Of a stretch of DNA of 6,737 nt, positions 1-5,876 are shown in pieces; positions within the stretch are counted from its first letter, which is position 1, and the number at the start of each line of letters is the position of its first letter. A program made the position numbers and the translations under genes. The notes under the pieces were generated by a model. That model was not told the DNA's origin, did no database searches, and worked only from the letters and a program-made list of their open reading frames with translations. This DNA comes from Nitrospina sp. (GTDB lineage Bacteria > Nitrospinota > Nitrospinia > Nitrospinales > Nitrospinaceae). The stretch spans positions 1-6,737 of the forward strand of contig SMVS01000004.1 of assembly GCA_004357435.1 (NCBI GenBank). The letters are read 5' to 3'.

Positions 1-161
1 ATGTAAGTGACCACGTTGTCGTTGGTTTTGGCGCGCGCGCGGGCCAGCCTTTGGGCGACGTTGCCCAGCAGGGTCATGTCCGTGCAGGCAAATAATCCGG
101 TGGCTTCGGCTTGATTCAGACGGCCCCCATCGAGGGCTTTTTGCAGGATGGTTTCAATCAT
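1..161 (-). CDS. mqnC: Cyclic dehypoxanthinyl futalosine synthase MqnC, N-terminal fragment (3' end outside window)
   Basis: Only the first 53 codons are present; the gene runs off the left edge. The visible protein starts MIETILQKALDGGRL and ends at NDNVVTYI. An N-terminal helix with a GxRL element, then a helical stretch (DMTLLGNVAQRLARARAK), then VTYI is the usual lead-in of MqnC, just before the radical-SAM core (normally DRNINYTNVC with the cluster cysteines), which lies outside. MqnC is a cytoplasmic radical SAM enzyme that cyclises dehypoxanthine futalosine in the futalosine route to menaquinone. The related MqnE usually has a different strand here (VYF/VFF-type instead of VTYI), so MqnC is preferred. 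The ATG at 161 is the only reasonable start: upstream in frame there is no start codon before the frame enters the preceding parvulin gene. No strong Shine-Dalgarno is visible. It lies 40 nt after the parvulin gene on the same strand and is probably co-transcribed with it. Confidence 0.72.
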   Translation of the reverse strand, partial: MIETILQKALDGGRLNQAEATGLFACTDMTLLGNVAQRLARARAKTNDNVVTY

Positions 162-201
162 GGGATGGAATTCATGGGGAAAGCATAAACGCGCTACCGG
201 T

Positions 202-555
202 TCACCGCAGTTGACAGGTGACCAGCCCGTCGATGCCGGTATCGCCCATTTCCTCTTCCTCCGTTATCACAAACACGTGGTAACCGAATTTACTCTGGAC
301 CGGACCACCGACCTGGCCCACGGCGGACGCCAGGGCCGCTTTTTCCAGTTCCACGGCGTTGGTGTTGAACTCCAGAAATCCGAGGTCGCCGCCCTGGTTG
401 CGGGAGCCGCAGGCGCTGTATTTTCGCGCCATCTTGGCAAACGTTTTGAACATCAACTCCTGGTTGTCGATGTCCTTCAGCCCATCGTAGATCGTTTGAG
501 CCACCTCTTGCGTTGACAATACGATATGGCTCACCTTGATCGATCTCATCGTCAT
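202..555 (-). CDS. Small single-domain parvulin-type peptidyl-prolyl cis-trans isomerase
   Basis: A 117-residue protein consisting almost entirely of one parvulin (rotamase) domain, which catalyses cis-trans isomerisation of X-Pro bonds. Visible family features are the first strand VSHIVLST (residues 8-15, with His10), the helix-to-loop block FAKMARKYSACGS followed by GGDLGFLE (39-62), and the last strands GPVQSKFGYHVFVI (84-97). Cys49 and His93 align with the active-site Cys and His of Pin1-like parvulins. There is no signal peptide, transmembrane segment or lipobox, so it should be cytoplasmic, unlike SurA, PrsA or PpiD. The length is close to that of stand-alone parvulins such as E. coli PpiC (about 93 aa), with a short acidic tail after the last strand (EEEEMGD). 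The start at 555 has a GGGA-type ribosome site about 9 nt upstream (AAAGGG at 565-570); a second ATG at 549 is also possible. It is followed by mqnC on the same strand. Confidence 0.85.
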   Translation of the reverse strand: MTMRSIKVSHIVLSTQEVAQTIYDGLKDIDNQELMFKTFAKMARKYSACGSRNQGGDLGFLEFNTNAVELEKAALASAVGQVGGPVQSKFGYHVFVITEEEEMGDTGIDGLVTCQLR

Positions 556-623
556 GAGAGTTTTCCCTTTACGGTGATGTTCTTTCCCTGATGCTCATTT
601 AAACCTATGCAATGATAACTAAA

Positions 624-651
624 ATTCTACCTTTTTTGCAGAATTAAACAA
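624..651 (-). promoter_or_regulatory. Candidate sigma70-type promoter for the parvulin-mqnC unit
   Basis: On the minus strand TTGTTT (646-651) is followed after 16 nt by TAGAAT (624-629). The -10 matches the consensus TATAAT at five of six positions; the -35 keeps only the TTG. The surrounding sequence is AT-rich. Transcription would begin near 617, giving a leader of roughly 60 nt before the ATG at 555. It sits just downstream of the putative terminator of the preceding unit, which is where a new promoter is expected. This was found by eye against the E. coli consensus; the host's own consensus is unknown. Confidence 0.4.
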
Positions 652-659
652 GCAGAAAC

Positions 660-680
660 CCCCCAGACTGTGTCTGGAGG
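660..680 (-). terminator. Putative intrinsic terminator after cobA-hemD
   Basis: Read on the minus strand, CCTCCAGAC-ACA-GTCTGGGGG can form a 9-bp stem (one G-U pair) closed by a 3-nt loop. It is followed by GTTTCTGCTTGTTT, which is T-rich but interrupted. The core CCAGAC/GTCTGG is a perfect 6-bp inverted repeat. It lies about 75 nt after the cobA-hemD stop and just before the candidate parvulin promoter. The imperfect U-tract makes it a moderate rather than a strong candidate. Confidence 0.5.
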
Positions 681-745
681 CAAAAGAGTCGCGCTCTGCC
701 TTGCGCTCAACAATTGCGGCGCATGGCACAGCAGGTTCGCCCCTT

Positions 746-763
746 GCCGCCCCTGCTAAGGGG
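746..763 (-). repeat. 18-nt hairpin repeat, copy B, overlapping the cobA-hemD stop codon
   Basis: Minus-strand sequence CCCCTTAGCAGGGGCGGC. The first 14 nt form a 5-bp stem (CCCCT/AGGGG) with loop TAGC, and the TAG of that loop is the cobA-hemD stop codon. The last codons of the gene (Thr-Pro-stop) are thus partly encoded by the repeat. It matches 4152-4169 at 16 of 18 positions in the same orientation; outside these 18 nt the two sites do not align well. A further AAGGGG just downstream could pair with CCCCTT to give an alternative 6-bp stem. Confidence 0.5.
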
Positions 764-2300
764 TTTTTCTCTGGGTGAAGAATTCCTCAAGCGCGGTCAC
801 CAGGCCGGCCACCGTGTATTCGCGGGCGACCACAGCCACTTTCAGGTCCTCCTTTTCCGCCGTCTTGGCGGTGATCGGGCCGATGCAGGCGATGACCGTT
901 TTGGCCAGTAGTCCTTTGGCCTCCGGGCCGATGCGTTCCAGAAAATTGTTCACCGTGGAGGAGGCGGTGAAGGTGACGGCGTCCACCGTCCCGTTCTGTA
1001 ACCGTTTGATCAGCTCTTCCGCGCCGCCCGTGGGCCGCCGGGTGCGGTAAGCCGGCACCACATCAATTGCGGCGCCCAGCGACCGCAGGGCATCCGGCAG
1101 GGTTTCACGCGCCAGCATGGCGCGCGGCAGTAAAAACCGCTGGCCCTTAATATTTTCACGGCCCATGCTGGCCAGCAGAGATTCGGCCACGTACTCCTCC
1201 GGCACCACGTCAACGCGGATGCCGAGATCGGTCACGGCCCGCTCGGTTTTAGGGCCGATGGCATAAATACGCAGGCCCTTGAGTTCGCGGATGTCTTTCC
1301 CCGTTGCTTGCAAGCGCTGAAAAAAATAGCGCACGCCGTTGACGCTGGTGAAAATGAGTCCCTGATAATTGTCCAGATGATTTTGCGCCTGGTCGAGCGG
1401 TCCCCAGTCGTCCGGCGGCACGGTTTCGATGGCCGGGAACAACAGTGGTTCCGCGCCTTGATCCAGGAGCAGGTTCATCATCGAGTCGGCCTGTTCTTCC
1501 GCGCGGGTGATGACGATGCTTTTGCCGAACAGTGGCAAGGTCTCGAACCAATCCATCTGCGGTTTCAGGTTCACCACTTCGCCCACGATGGTCAGTGCCG
1601 GCGGACTGATTTTTTCTTTTTGGGCGATGCCGACAATGGTCTTCAAGGTGCCGGTCCAGGTTTTCTGCCGGGCCGTGGTGCCCCACTGGATGACGGCGAT
1701 GGGCGTGTCGGGGGATTTGCCGAACTTGATCAGGTTGTCGGTGATGCGCTGGAGTTTGCGGGCGCCCATCAGAAACACCAGAGTGCCGGACCGGCTGGCG
1801 ATCTTTTCCCAATCGATGTGCAGATCCTCCTTACCTTTTTCGTTGCTCCCCGTGATGAAAGAAATGGTGGAAGAAAAATCGCGGTGCGTCAGCGGGATGC
1901 CGGCATAGGCCGAAACACCGATGGCGGACGAGACGCCGGGCACCACCCGGAAGGCAATGCCGGCCTTCCTCAGCGCGATGGTTTCTTCGCCGCCGCGGCC
2001 GAAGATGAACGGGTCGCCGCCTTTCAAGCGGACGACGACTTTCCCCTGCCGGGCTTTTTCGATCAACAGGGCGTTGATCGCTTCCTGCGTGAGAGTGGTC
2101 TGCCCGGATTTTTTGCCGGCAAAAATAGTTTCGGCGGAAGCGCGGCAATGGCGCAGGAGCCGGGCGTTGGCCAGGTAGTCGTAGACCACCACGTCGGCGT
2201 GCTCCAGCCAGTCTTTACCCTTGAGAGTCAACAGGCCGGCATCGCCGGGTCCGGCCCCGACCAGCACGACCACTCCCATGGATTTTTTGGAGTCAGTCAT
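756..2300 (-). CDS. cobA-hemD: Fused uroporphyrinogen-III C-methyltransferase (SUMT/CobA) and uroporphyrinogen-III synthase (HemD)
   Basis: A 514-residue two-domain enzyme of tetrapyrrole synthesis. Residues about 9-250 are the SAM-dependent methyltransferase that converts uroporphyrinogen III to precorrin-2: VGAGPGD (14-20), RLKGGDPFIFGRGGEE (91-106), PGVSS (121-125), GIPLTHR (134-140), and TPIAVIQWGTTARQ (199-212) are all intact. Residues about 258-505 are HemD, which closes hydroxymethylbilane to uroporphyrinogen III: ITRAEEQ (264-270), FTSVNGV (317-323), AIGPKT (347-352), FTASSTVNNF (444-453) and CIGPITA (472-478). The fusion couples making the branch-point intermediate with diverting it to siroheme or cobalamin-type cofactors. 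This architecture is known in several bacterial groups. The start ATG at 2300 lies in the overlap ATGACTGA with the end of rsmA and has no clear ribosome site, so translation is probably coupled to rsmA. No CysG-type dehydrogenase/chelatase domain is attached. The stop is followed by a hairpin repeat and a likely terminator. Confidence 0.95.
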   Translation of the reverse strand: MTDSKKSMGVVVLVGAGPGDAGLLTLKGKDWLEHADVVVYDYLANARLLRHCRASAETIFAGKKSGQTTLTQEAINALLIEKARQGKVVVRLKGGDPFIFGRGGEETIALRKAGIAFRVVPGVSSAIGVSAYAGIPLTHRDFSSTISFITGSNEKGKEDLHIDWEKIASRSGTLVFLMGARKLQRITDNLIKFGKSPDTPIAVIQWGTTARQKTWTGTLKTIVGIAQKEKISPPALTIVGEVVNLKPQMDWFETLPLFGKSIVITRAEEQADSMMNLLLDQGAEPLLFPAIETVPPDDWGPLDQAQNHLDNYQGLIFTSVNGVRYFFQRLQATGKDIRELKGLRIYAIGPKTERAVTDLGIRVDVVPEEYVAESLLASMGRENIKGQRFLLPRAMLARETLPDALRSLGAAIDVVPAYRTRRPTGGAEELIKRLQNGTVDAVTFTASSTVNNFLERIGPEAKGLLAKTVIACIGPITAKTAEKEDLKVAVVAREYTVAGLVTALEEFFTQRKTP

Positions 2301-3081
2301 GGTTCGTTGCCAACAGGTTGCTGATCGACGCGAAATCTTCCAGGCTCAATGTTTCACCCCGGCGGGACAAATTGATTCCGGCGTCTTCGATTTTTTGAAA
2401 ATCCAGCGGATACAGTTTTTGCAAAGTCCGCAAATTATTTTTGAGCATTTTGCGTTTGTGAAAAAACGCGGCATGCACCACGTGGAAAAATGTTTTCATG
2501 TTATTCACCTGGACGGGCGGCTGGCTCAGCGGGGTCAGTCGAATCACTGAAGAGTCTATTTTCGGCACCGGTGAAAAACAGGTTTTAGCTACTTCCAGCA
2601 GGCGTTCCACCCGGCAGTGAAACTGAGTGAACACGGTCAGCGATCCGTATTCCTTATGGCCCGGTTGCGCCACCAGCCGGTCCACCACTTCCTTTTGCAT
2701 CATCAACGTCATGTCCGTGATGTGTGAGCCGTAGGTCAACAGCCGCTTCATGATCGGCATGGCCGCATAATAAGGCAGGTTGGAGACCACCTTGAACTTT
2801 GGCCCAGCGGCGCTGTAATCGTATTTCATCGCGTCGGCTTCGATCAGTTGAAACTTGTCACGGCCCTTGAATTTGCGGGTCAGTTCGCGGCACAGTTTCG
2901 GGTCGATTTCCAATGCCAGTATAGAGCCGGCCCGGCCCATCAGCAGTTCGGTCAGGACGCCGTGCCCAGGGCCGATCTCCACCACTCGTCCCTCCGGTGG
3001 AATGTCGGCCAGGCGAATGATTTCCGCGGCCATGTTTTTATCGATCAGGAAATTTTGTCCCAGCGGTCTTTTTTTTCTCAT
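2293..3081 (-). CDS. rsmA: 16S rRNA (adenine1518-N6/adenine1519-N6)-dimethyltransferase RsmA (KsgA)
   Basis: A 262-residue cytoplasmic SAM-dependent methyltransferase, normal length for the family. It dimethylates the two adjacent adenines in the 3' terminal helix of 16S rRNA during late 30S assembly; its loss gives kasugamycin resistance in E. coli. Diagnostic motifs: GQNFL (8-12), the SAM-binding EIGPGHG (35-41), ALEID (56-60), EADAMKYD (81-88), the catalytic NLPYY (101-105), MQKEV (128-132), FSPVPKIDS (169-177) and RKMLKNNL (210-217). The C-terminal helical domain ends with the RRGETLSLEDF segment typical of RsmA. The start ATG at 3081 overlaps the pdxA stop as ATGA with no separate ribosome site, implying translational coupling. 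The gene overlaps cobA-hemD by 8 nt at its end. A run of eight A residues lies just after the start codon. The pdxA-rsmA order matches E. coli and many proteobacteria. Confidence 0.97.
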   Translation of the reverse strand: MRKKRPLGQNFLIDKNMAAEIIRLADIPPEGRVVEIGPGHGVLTELLMGRAGSILALEIDPKLCRELTRKFKGRDKFQLIEADAMKYDYSAAGPKFKVVSNLPYYAAMPIMKRLLTYGSHITDMTLMMQKEVVDRLVAQPGHKEYGSLTVFTQFHCRVERLLEVAKTCFSPVPKIDSSVIRLTPLSQPPVQVNNMKTFFHVVHAAFFHKRKMLKNNLRTLQKLYPLDFQKIEDAGINLSRRGETLSLEDFASISNLLATNHD

Positions 3082-4148
3082 TGCGGAACGAGCGATGATT
3101 GGGTGAGGGTGGACGCCATTTTCAATGCCGCCAGCAGACTTTCCGGAGAGGCCACGCCCTTACCAGCGATATCGTAAGCGGTGCCGTGGTCCACCGAGGT
3201 GCGTATGATGGGCAAGCCCAGCGTGATGTTGACCGCGCGGTCCATCGCCGCCATCTTCACGGGGATCATGCCCTGGTCGTGATACATGGCGACCACCGCG
3301 TCGTAAGGGTGCGAGCGGATTCTGCCGAAGAGCGCGTCGGCGGGGAACGGGCCGGACACCGCCATGCCCGCCTGGCGGCTGAGTTCGATCGCGGGCTGGA
3401 TGGCCGATTTTTCCTCGTCACCGAAAATCCCGCCTTCTCCGCAATGCGGATTGAGGCCGGTGACCGCGATTGTAGGATTTTCCAACCCGACCTGCGTGAG
3501 CCAGCGGTGGGTCAGCCGAATGATCCGGGCCACCCGGTCCCGGGTGATCAGCGCTTTGACTTCGGTCAGCGCTACATGGGTGGTGGCCAGCACCACGCGC
3601 AAGCCTTCCCCGGTCAGCATCAGAGCCACTTCCGAGGTCCCGGTCAGATCGGCCAATAATTCGGTGTGGCCCGGATAACAGTGGCCCGCCAGGTGCAGTC
3701 CCGCTTTGCTGATCGGCGCCGTGGTGATGGCGTGCACTTCGTGTGCGAGCGCCAGGTCGACCGCTTTTTTAATGTAGGCGACGGATGCCTGGCCGCCTGC
3801 GGCGCTGGCTTGGCCAAGGGTCAGCTGTTGGGAAACGTTGGCCAGGTCGAGAACATTCAAAGCGCCATTGGCAAAATTTGCTTCCGGCAAAGTTTGCATG
3901 ACATTGAAAGACAGCGCGGGGGAAAACTTTTCAGCGGCCCTGCGCAGGTGCGCGGCATCGCCAATGACGATGGGACGACAATGGTCCGGCGCCGTGGCCA
4001 GCCCTTTGACGATGACTTCAGGGCCGATCCCCGCAGGATCGCCCATGGTGATGGCAATGAGTGGCCGCCAGGCAACGCCTGGAGGTAAATGGGCCGGACT
4101 CTGTCCTGCGTCCGAGAAATTTTGGGCATGATTCATAGGGTTCAGCAC
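3078..4148 (-). CDS. pdxA: 4-hydroxythreonine-4-phosphate dehydrogenase PdxA
   Basis: NAD-dependent enzyme of the DXP-dependent vitamin B6 pathway. It oxidises 4-phosphohydroxy-L-threonine; the decarboxylated product is condensed with DXP by PdxJ to pyridoxine 5'-phosphate. Visible motifs: ITMGDPAGIGPE (33-44), TTAPISK (142-148), PGHTE (159-163), RLTHRW (211-216), GLNPHCGEGG (231-240), YHDQGMIPVK (289-298) and RTSVDHGTAYDIAG (316-329). His161, His214 and His290 correspond to the three metal-ligating histidines of E. coli PdxA. The protein as drawn is 356 aa with a GTG start, about 25 residues longer at the N-terminus than E. coli PdxA (329 aa). A GGGGAGG ribosome site (4153-4159) sits 4 nt before the GTG at 4148; an in-frame ATG at 4136 has GGAG 11 nt upstream, so either start is possible. 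The gene lies 36 nt after pckA and overlaps rsmA by 4 nt. Confidence 0.95.
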   Translation of the reverse strand: MLNPMNHAQNFSDAGQSPAHLPPGVAWRPLIAITMGDPAGIGPEVIVKGLATAPDHCRPIVIGDAAHLRRAAEKFSPALSFNVMQTLPEANFANGALNVLDLANVSQQLTLGQASAAGGQASVAYIKKAVDLALAHEVHAITTAPISKAGLHLAGHCYPGHTELLADLTGTSEVALMLTGEGLRVVLATTHVALTEVKALITRDRVARIIRLTHRWLTQVGLENPTIAVTGLNPHCGEGGIFGDEEKSAIQPAIELSRQAGMAVSGPFPADALFGRIRSHPYDAVVAMYHDQGMIPVKMAAMDRAVNITLGLPIIRTSVDHGTAYDIAGKGVASPESLLAALKMASTLTQSSLVPQ

Positions 4149-4151
4149 TCC

Positions 4152-4169
4152 GCCTCCCCTGCCAAGGGG
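4152..4169 (-). repeat. 18-nt hairpin repeat, copy A, carrying the pdxA ribosome-binding site
   Basis: Minus-strand sequence CCCCTTGGCAGGGGAGGC. The first 14 nt fold into a 5-bp stem (CCCCT/AGGGG) with loop TGGC. The 3' arm contributes the GGGG of the GGGGAGG Shine-Dalgarno of pdxA, so in folded RNA part of that site would be paired. It matches 746-763 at 16 of 18 positions. This could be a dispersed intergenic repeat, a translation-modulating hairpin, or both; two copies are all that the window shows. Confidence 0.5.
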
Positions 4170-4184
4170 CCAGCCGCAGGCTGG
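4170..4184 (-). other. Stem-loop immediately after the pckA stop codon
   Basis: CCAGCC-TGC-GGCTGG is a perfect 6-bp inverted repeat with a 3-nt loop, starting at the base after the pckA TAA. It abuts the hairpin repeat at 4152-4169, giving two tandem stem-loops in the 36-nt pckA-pdxA gap. No T-run follows on the minus strand, so it does not look like a full intrinsic terminator. It may protect the pckA mRNA end or reduce read-through into pdxA. Confidence 0.45.
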
Positions 4185-5828
4185 TTACTTGATTTTTTTA
4201 ATGGTGGCTTTTTTGTGGTCGGGAATCCTGGGCCCGGCGGCTAGGATTTTCGCGTCCACCGAACTCTCATATTCTTTGAAGTTCTCGACAAACTGGATGG
4301 CCAGTTCCCGGGCTTTTTCGTCATAGGCCTGGCCGTTTTTCCAGGTGTTTCTCGGGTTGAGAATTTCTGATGGAACGTTGGGACAGGACTGCGGGACCAA
4401 CACTCTGAAAATGGGATCGGGCACGGTGGCGGCTTTGTTCAAATCGCCGTTCAAGATAGCGCTGATCATGGCGCGGGTGTAGACGATTTCCATGCGGGTG
4501 CCGATGCCGTAAGCGCCGCCGGTCCATCCCGTGTTCACCAGCCAGCAGTCGACCTTATGCTTGGCGATTTTTTCACCCAGCAGTTTGGCGTAAACCGAAG
4601 GATGCAGGGCCATGAACGGCGCCCCGAAACAGGTGCTGAATATGGCCGTCGGTTCGCGGCTCATACCGCGCTCGGTGCCCGCCACCTTGGCGGTGTAACC
4701 CGACAGGAAGTGATACATGGCCTGTTCCGGAGTCAGCTTCGATACCGGAGGCATGATGCCGTAGGCGTCGCAGGTGAGCATGATGACATTTTTAGGATGC
4801 CCGCCGCGTTTTTCCGGCACGGCGTTTTGGATGTGGGTGAGCGGATAACCGGCGCGGGTATTTTCGGTGAGGCTGGAGTTGTCGAGATCCAGCCGCCGCG
4901 TATTGGGGTCGATCACCACGTTCTCTAAAAGTGTTCCAAAACGCCGGGTGCAGGCAAAGATCTCAGGCTCGGCTTCCTGGCTCAGTTTGATGACTTTCGC
5001 GTAACACCCGCCTTCAAAATTGAAGACTCCTGAATCGCTCCATCCATGCTCATCGTCACCGATCAGTTTCCGGTTGGGGTCGGCAGACAGCGTGGTTTTG
5101 CCGGTGCCGGACAAACCGAAAAACACCGCGGTGTCACCTTTTTTACCGATATTCGCGGAACAATGCATCGACAACACTTGATGTTTCTGAGGCAACAGGT
5201 AGTTCAAAACAGAGAAAACGGATTTCTTGATTTCACCGGCGTATTTGGTGCCGCCAATCAGCACCAGCTGTTTTCCAAAATCGACGACGATAAAGGTTTC
5301 GGAATTGGTCCCGTCGATTTCAGGCACCGCATTGAAACCGGGGACGCCAATGATGGTGAACGCCGGCATGTGGTTTTCCAGCTTTTCCCGTTCCCGGATT
5401 TGAATGAACATGTTGCGCGCGAACAGGCTTTGCCACCCGTACTCGGTGATGACGCGAATGTGCAATTGATAATTTGGGTCCGCTCCGGCCAGGCAATCCT
5501 GCACATAAAGATTTTTGCCCTGAAGGTAGGCCAGCACCCGGGTGTAGAGGGCCTCAAACTTGTCCACCGTGAAAGGTTTGTTGATTTTTCCCCACCAGAT
5601 ATTGTCCTGGCTGGACGGTTCCTTAACGATGAATTTGTCGTTGGGCGACCGGCCGGTGTGCTCGCCGGTTTTCACGCATATCGGGCCGAGGTGGGACACC
5701 ACGCCTTCCTTGTTTCTGACAATATGTTCATAGAGTTGCGGAGTGGTCAAATTCCAGAAAATCTCTTTTATATTTTTGATACCATGGGCTTCCAGGCCCA
5801 CTTTGTGTTTTAAAATTTGTTGTGGCAT
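4185..5828 (-). CDS. pckA: Phosphoenolpyruvate carboxykinase (ATP-dependent)
   Basis: A 547-residue cytoplasmic enzyme that decarboxylates and phosphorylates oxaloacetate to PEP using ATP, the first committed step of gluconeogenesis; in some anaerobes it runs as a CO2-fixing reaction. Motifs: TGRSP (58-62, with the substrate-binding Arg60), KYAGEIKKS (195-203, Tyr196 and Lys202 matching E. coli Tyr207 and Lys213), MHCSANIG (221-228, His222 as Mn ligand), P-loop GLSGTGKTTLS (238-248), acidic metal-binding LIGDDEHGW (255-263), and TENTRAGYP (321-329, Arg325 at the phosphate site). Length and motifs are those of the ATP family, not the GTP family. The start at 5828 is chosen because AAAGGAG (5837-5843) lies 8 nt upstream; the frame stays open to an ATG at 5861, but those 11 extra codons (MYSPPPKGVLA) read through the ribosome site. 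It is first in the minus-strand unit and 36 nt before pdxA. Confidence 0.97.
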   Translation of the reverse strand: MPQQILKHKVGLEAHGIKNIKEIFWNLTTPQLYEHIVRNKEGVVSHLGPICVKTGEHTGRSPNDKFIVKEPSSQDNIWWGKINKPFTVDKFEALYTRVLAYLQGKNLYVQDCLAGADPNYQLHIRVITEYGWQSLFARNMFIQIREREKLENHMPAFTIIGVPGFNAVPEIDGTNSETFIVVDFGKQLVLIGGTKYAGEIKKSVFSVLNYLLPQKHQVLSMHCSANIGKKGDTAVFFGLSGTGKTTLSADPNRKLIGDDEHGWSDSGVFNFEGGCYAKVIKLSQEAEPEIFACTRRFGTLLENVVIDPNTRRLDLDNSSLTENTRAGYPLTHIQNAVPEKRGGHPKNVIMLTCDAYGIMPPVSKLTPEQAMYHFLSGYTAKVAGTERGMSREPTAIFSTCFGAPFMALHPSVYAKLLGEKIAKHKVDCWLVNTGWTGGAYGIGTRMEIVYTRAMISAILNGDLNKAATVPDPIFRVLVPQSCPNVPSEILNPRNTWKNGQAYDEKARELAIQFVENFKEYESSVDAKILAAGPRIPDHKKATIKKIK

Positions 5829-5836
5829 TGCCAGAA

Positions 5837-5843
5837 CTCCTTT
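5837..5843 (-). promoter_or_regulatory. Ribosome-binding site that fixes the pckA start
   Basis: AAAGGAG on the minus strand, 8 nt before the ATG at 5828. It is the strongest Shine-Dalgarno in the window and supports the shorter 547-aa PckA over the longer frame opening at 5861. Confidence 0.8.
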
Positions 5844-5861
5844 GGGCGGCGGTGAATACAA

Positions 5862-5876
5862 CGGGGCAATTCCCCG
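5862..5876 (-). other. Stem-loop in the pckA leader
   Basis: CGGGG-AATTG-CCCCG on the minus strand forms a 5-bp GC-only stem with a 5-nt loop, about 18 nt upstream of the pckA ribosome-binding site. If transcription starts further upstream, as the AT-rich segment near 5940 suggests, the stem-loop lies in the 5' untranslated leader. It could stabilise the mRNA or serve as a protein-binding dyad; nothing in the sequence decides between these. Confidence 0.35.

Noticed and set aside
148..516. A 122-codon plus-strand frame antisense to the parvulin gene
   Set aside because: The minus-strand frame encodes a clear parvulin domain; the plus-strand product resembles nothing known.
691..708. A short direct repeat GCGCTC...GCGCTC in the cobA-hemD to parvulin gap
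   Set aside because: Six-base repeats with a six-base spacer are expected by chance at this composition; there is no further copy and no link to a motif.
1249..1812. A 187-codon minus-strand frame inside cobA-hemD
   Set aside because: It is an Arg/His/Pro-rich out-of-frame reading of the same region, with no motif and no independent ribosome site.
1308..2324. A 338-codon open frame on the plus strand, antisense to cobA-hemD
   Set aside because: It is fully covered by a gene with intact SUMT and HemD motifs. Its product has no recognisable motif and an Arg/Gly/Asp/Phe-rich composition typical of an antisense shadow in GC-rich DNA.
3099..3659. A 186-codon plus-strand frame antisense to pdxA
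   Set aside because: Shadow of pdxA; the PdxA frame has all catalytic motifs and this one has none.
5046..5813. A 255-codon plus-strand frame antisense to pckA
   Set aside because: Despite its length it mirrors conserved PEPCK codons and shows no recognisable domain.
5829..5861. An 11-codon N-terminal extension of PckA starting at 5861
   Set aside because: It would translate through the strong ribosome site AAAGGAG that is ideally placed for the ATG at 5828, and the extra residues do not resemble PEPCK N-termini.
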